64,000 nucleotides of DNA, taken from Gibbsiella quercinecans (GTDB taxonomy: Bacteria; Pseudomonadota; Gammaproteobacteria; Enterobacterales; Enterobacteriaceae). The notes below the pieces were generated by a model, which saw only the letters and a program-made list of their open reading frames with translations, had not been told where the DNA came from and searched no databases. Location of the stretch: NCBI RefSeq assembly GCF_002291425.1, contig NZ_CP014136.1, forward strand, positions 2,356,001 through 2,420,000, given 5' to 3'. Below, piece after piece: positions 59,247 through 64,000 of this stretch. The stretch's first letter is position 1. The number at the start of each line of letters is the position of its first letter. Both the position numbers and the translations under genes were made by a program.

Positions 59247-60632
59247 TTAGAACGTCACCACCGTTTTTAGCGCGGTTACCCAGGCATCCTGCGTGTCACT
59301 CACACCACCAGGGTGATGCCAGTATTGCAGGCCCGGCTGCAACTGCAGCCACGGAGTAACTTCAACGCGATAATACAGTTCCGCCGTGACCGAATGGCCC
59401 GGTATCGGGTAGTAGTTTGGATCGCTAGAACTGCTGGCGTTATTAATTTGGTTCAGATAACGCAGGTTATCTTTATAGCTGTCGCTCACTTTCACCATGG
59501 AAACGCCCAACCCCAGCCAGTCGTTTGGCCGCGCGTCAAACATACCGCGATAGCGAACGCTGGCAGAGGTGGTGTAGTGGATATAGTTGGAGCGCTTATC
59601 GCCCACGCCCAGGCTATAAGACACGCTCAGGCCGCGGTTGGCATCGTCCGCGTGGCGCGTCACCTGCTGATTAAAGCCGGTATACAGGAACCAGGTGCGA
59701 TCATGGGTGCGGTAACCGTCTGGATCGGTCGCGCCCGGCCCGCCGGAGACGCCACGATACAGATCCTGCTGCTCCGCGTTGGTAAACAGCACGCCCAGGT
59801 TATAAATCCCTGGCAACTGATTAAAGTAATTGGTTTTCAGCTCCAGCTCCACCGGCAACAGAATGCCTTTGCTGCCCTTGGTGGACCAACTCCAGGCATG
59901 GCTGCGGCTGGTCGCCTGCGGGTTTTGTTCCAGCACCCCGGTCTTCAGGGTCAGGCCATCGGTGAGCTTGTACTGCAAGGTGGTGCCCCAATAGTGCACG
60001 TTCCAGTTATACCAGGTGAGCGAACTGGCCGATTTGCCGCCGCACAGGTTCAGCGTTTGGAAATCACACGGGATAATCTGATCGAAGTCCTGCACTTTAT
60101 TCATCAGGCCAATGCGCCAATGCAGGCGGCGATCGTCAAAGCTGCGGCTGAATGTCAGCCAGCCCAACCGGGTAATCGACTGGCCACCGTAGCTTTCCTG
60201 CGACAGATCGGTGATGTTGACCCGTTGATCCTGCAACCGATCGCGCGTCAGGCTGTTGTCATGGTTACGGTTAACGATATTCCCCTCGATCGCCGCATCC
60301 GGGATGCCCGTCAATGCTTCCAGATCCTGGCTGAAGGTAAATGAGAACTGGTCGATATAAGACGCCTGTTTATCGTGGTTGTACCCGCCGCCGGCGTTAT
60401 AGGAGAGCTGGCTCAGGTAGCCCAACGTATAGTGGAAGCCGTGATCTTCCAGAATCGGCCGGATCCCCAGCATATCCCCCAGCAGCCCCGCTTTCGGCGG
60501 TTCAAAACCCAATGCAACCCCTTGCCATTCGGGCGTTTCAGCGCGTTCGGCCTGCGCTGCTTGCGCCTCTGCGCTGGTGCAAACCAGCAGGGCGGCGGTA
60601 AAGGCCGCCGCACCGGATAACCGATATTCCAT
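59247..60632 (-). CDS. OprB-family carbohydrate-selective porin
   Basis: 461 residues from the ATG giving MEYRLSGAAAF, with AAGGAG 7 bases before it; the longer frame is not supported. A signal peptide (about 1-25, ending AEAQA) precedes a 16-strand barrel of the OprB family: GIRPILEDHGFHYTLGYLSQ, WRIGLMNKVQDFDQIIPCDF, AELYYRVEVTPWLQLQPGLQ with WHHPGG, and a terminal Phe. Two Cys residues (in IIPCDF and LNLCGG) may pair. It should admit beta-glucosides across the outer membrane, since bglB and bglF lie directly upstream in the same direction. It replaces the LamB-type BglH found in E. coli. Confidence 0.88.
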   Translation of the reverse strand: MEYRLSGAAAFTAALLVCTSAEAQAAQAERAETPEWQGVALGFEPPKAGLLGDMLGIRPILEDHGFHYTLGYLSQLSYNAGGGYNHDKQASYIDQFSFTFSQDLEALTGIPDAAIEGNIVNRNHDNSLTRDRLQDQRVNITDLSQESYGGQSITRLGWLTFSRSFDDRRLHWRIGLMNKVQDFDQIIPCDFQTLNLCGGKSASSLTWYNWNVHYWGTTLQYKLTDGLTLKTGVLEQNPQATSRSHAWSWSTKGSKGILLPVELELKTNYFNQLPGIYNLGVLFTNAEQQDLYRGVSGGPGATDPDGYRTHDRTWFLYTGFNQQVTRHADDANRGLSVSYSLGVGDKRSNYIHYTTSASVRYRGMFDARPNDWLGLGVSMVKVSDSYKDNLRYLNQINNASSSSDPNYYPIPGHSVTAELYYRVEVTPWLQLQPGLQYWHHPGGVSDTQDAWVTALKTVVTF

Positions 60633-60759
60633 TTTTATTCTCCTTATCGACGCAAATATGCGCATCACTTTCTGTAGGCAACAGCAATCCCTGGGCGGTA
60701 ATACCCATTGTTGGTAAAAATTATTTTTCAAGCGGCGGCCGTTGATCGGCCCAGACAAT

Positions 60760-60780
60760 GCCCAGGCATTGCGCCTGGGC
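60760..60780 (-). terminator. Hairpin between bglB and the porin gene
   Basis: A perfect 8-bp stem GCCCAGGC/GCCTGGGC with a five-base loop begins 13 bases after the bglB stop. Without a U-run it probably attenuates rather than ends transcription into the porin gene, 161 bases downstream. Confidence 0.55.
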
Positions 60781-60793
60781 AAATAGCGTGGCG

Positions 60794-64000
<3,207 letters not shown>

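Noticed and set aside
60633-60759. Possible BglG-type antiterminator (RAT) sequence before the porin gene
   Set aside because: GGATTGCTGTTGCC near 60680-60695 (minus strand) only loosely resembles the RAT consensus and is not paired with a clear overlapping terminator.

Overview
The window is about 64 kb of moderately GC-rich chromosome from an enterobacterium. A Serratia-like member of the Yersiniaceae is my best guess, resting on high protein similarity to E. coli families throughout, Enterobacterales-specific loci (enterobacterial common antigen, GlmZ sRNA, bcs type II cellulose genes), ERIC repeats, and an OprB-type sugar porin that E. coli lacks. Comparisons with E. coli below are from memory of its proteins and map, not from a search.

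Layout. 1-2.5 kb: end of hemD, then hemX and hemY (+). 2.5-3.0 kb: the GlmZ small RNA (-) with its sigma-54 promoter and GlrR-type sites. 3.1-3.7 kb: tRNA operon argX-hisR-leuT-proM (-). 3.8-5.2 kb: the permease yifK/thrP. 5.6-16.5 kb: the enterobacterial common antigen operon wecA-wzzE-wecBCDE-wzxE-wecF-wzyE-wecG (-), lacking the usual rffGH pair. 17-24.4 kb: rho, trxA, rhlB, gppA, rep and ppiC. At about 24.4 kb gene order jumps to a block that in E. coli lies in another map region: yhjJ, dctA, pdeK (a c-di-GMP phosphodiesterase), then the divergent cellulose operons bcsRQABC (-) and bcsEFG (+) without bcsZ, then dppABCDF (-).

49.3-51.7 kb is an AT-richer accessory islet. It holds a YagU-like membrane protein gene with a strong inverted repeat across its promoter, plus a 117-bp exact copy of the proM tRNA and its terminator placed beside proK. 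Then come the sugar-phosphate sensing genes uhpABC with no uhpT beside them, eptB, ohr/ohrR (peroxide defence), a small HD-domain ppGpp-hydrolase-like gene, and a beta-glucoside operon (bglF at the right edge, bglB, OprB-type porin).

Functional themes are cell-envelope polysaccharide (ECA, phosphoethanolamine-cellulose, lipopolysaccharide phosphoethanolamine), its c-di-GMP control (PdeK, PilZ of BcsA, BcsE), and nutrient uptake (C4-dicarboxylates, dipeptides, beta-glucosides, amino acids). I saw no prophage, insertion sequence, CRISPR array or defence island, and no clearly new multi-gene system. The most worthwhile leads are the accessory islet with its operator-like repeat and tRNA duplication, the orphan uhpABC, the missing rffGH and bcsZ, and ERIC repeats sitting in operon leaders.
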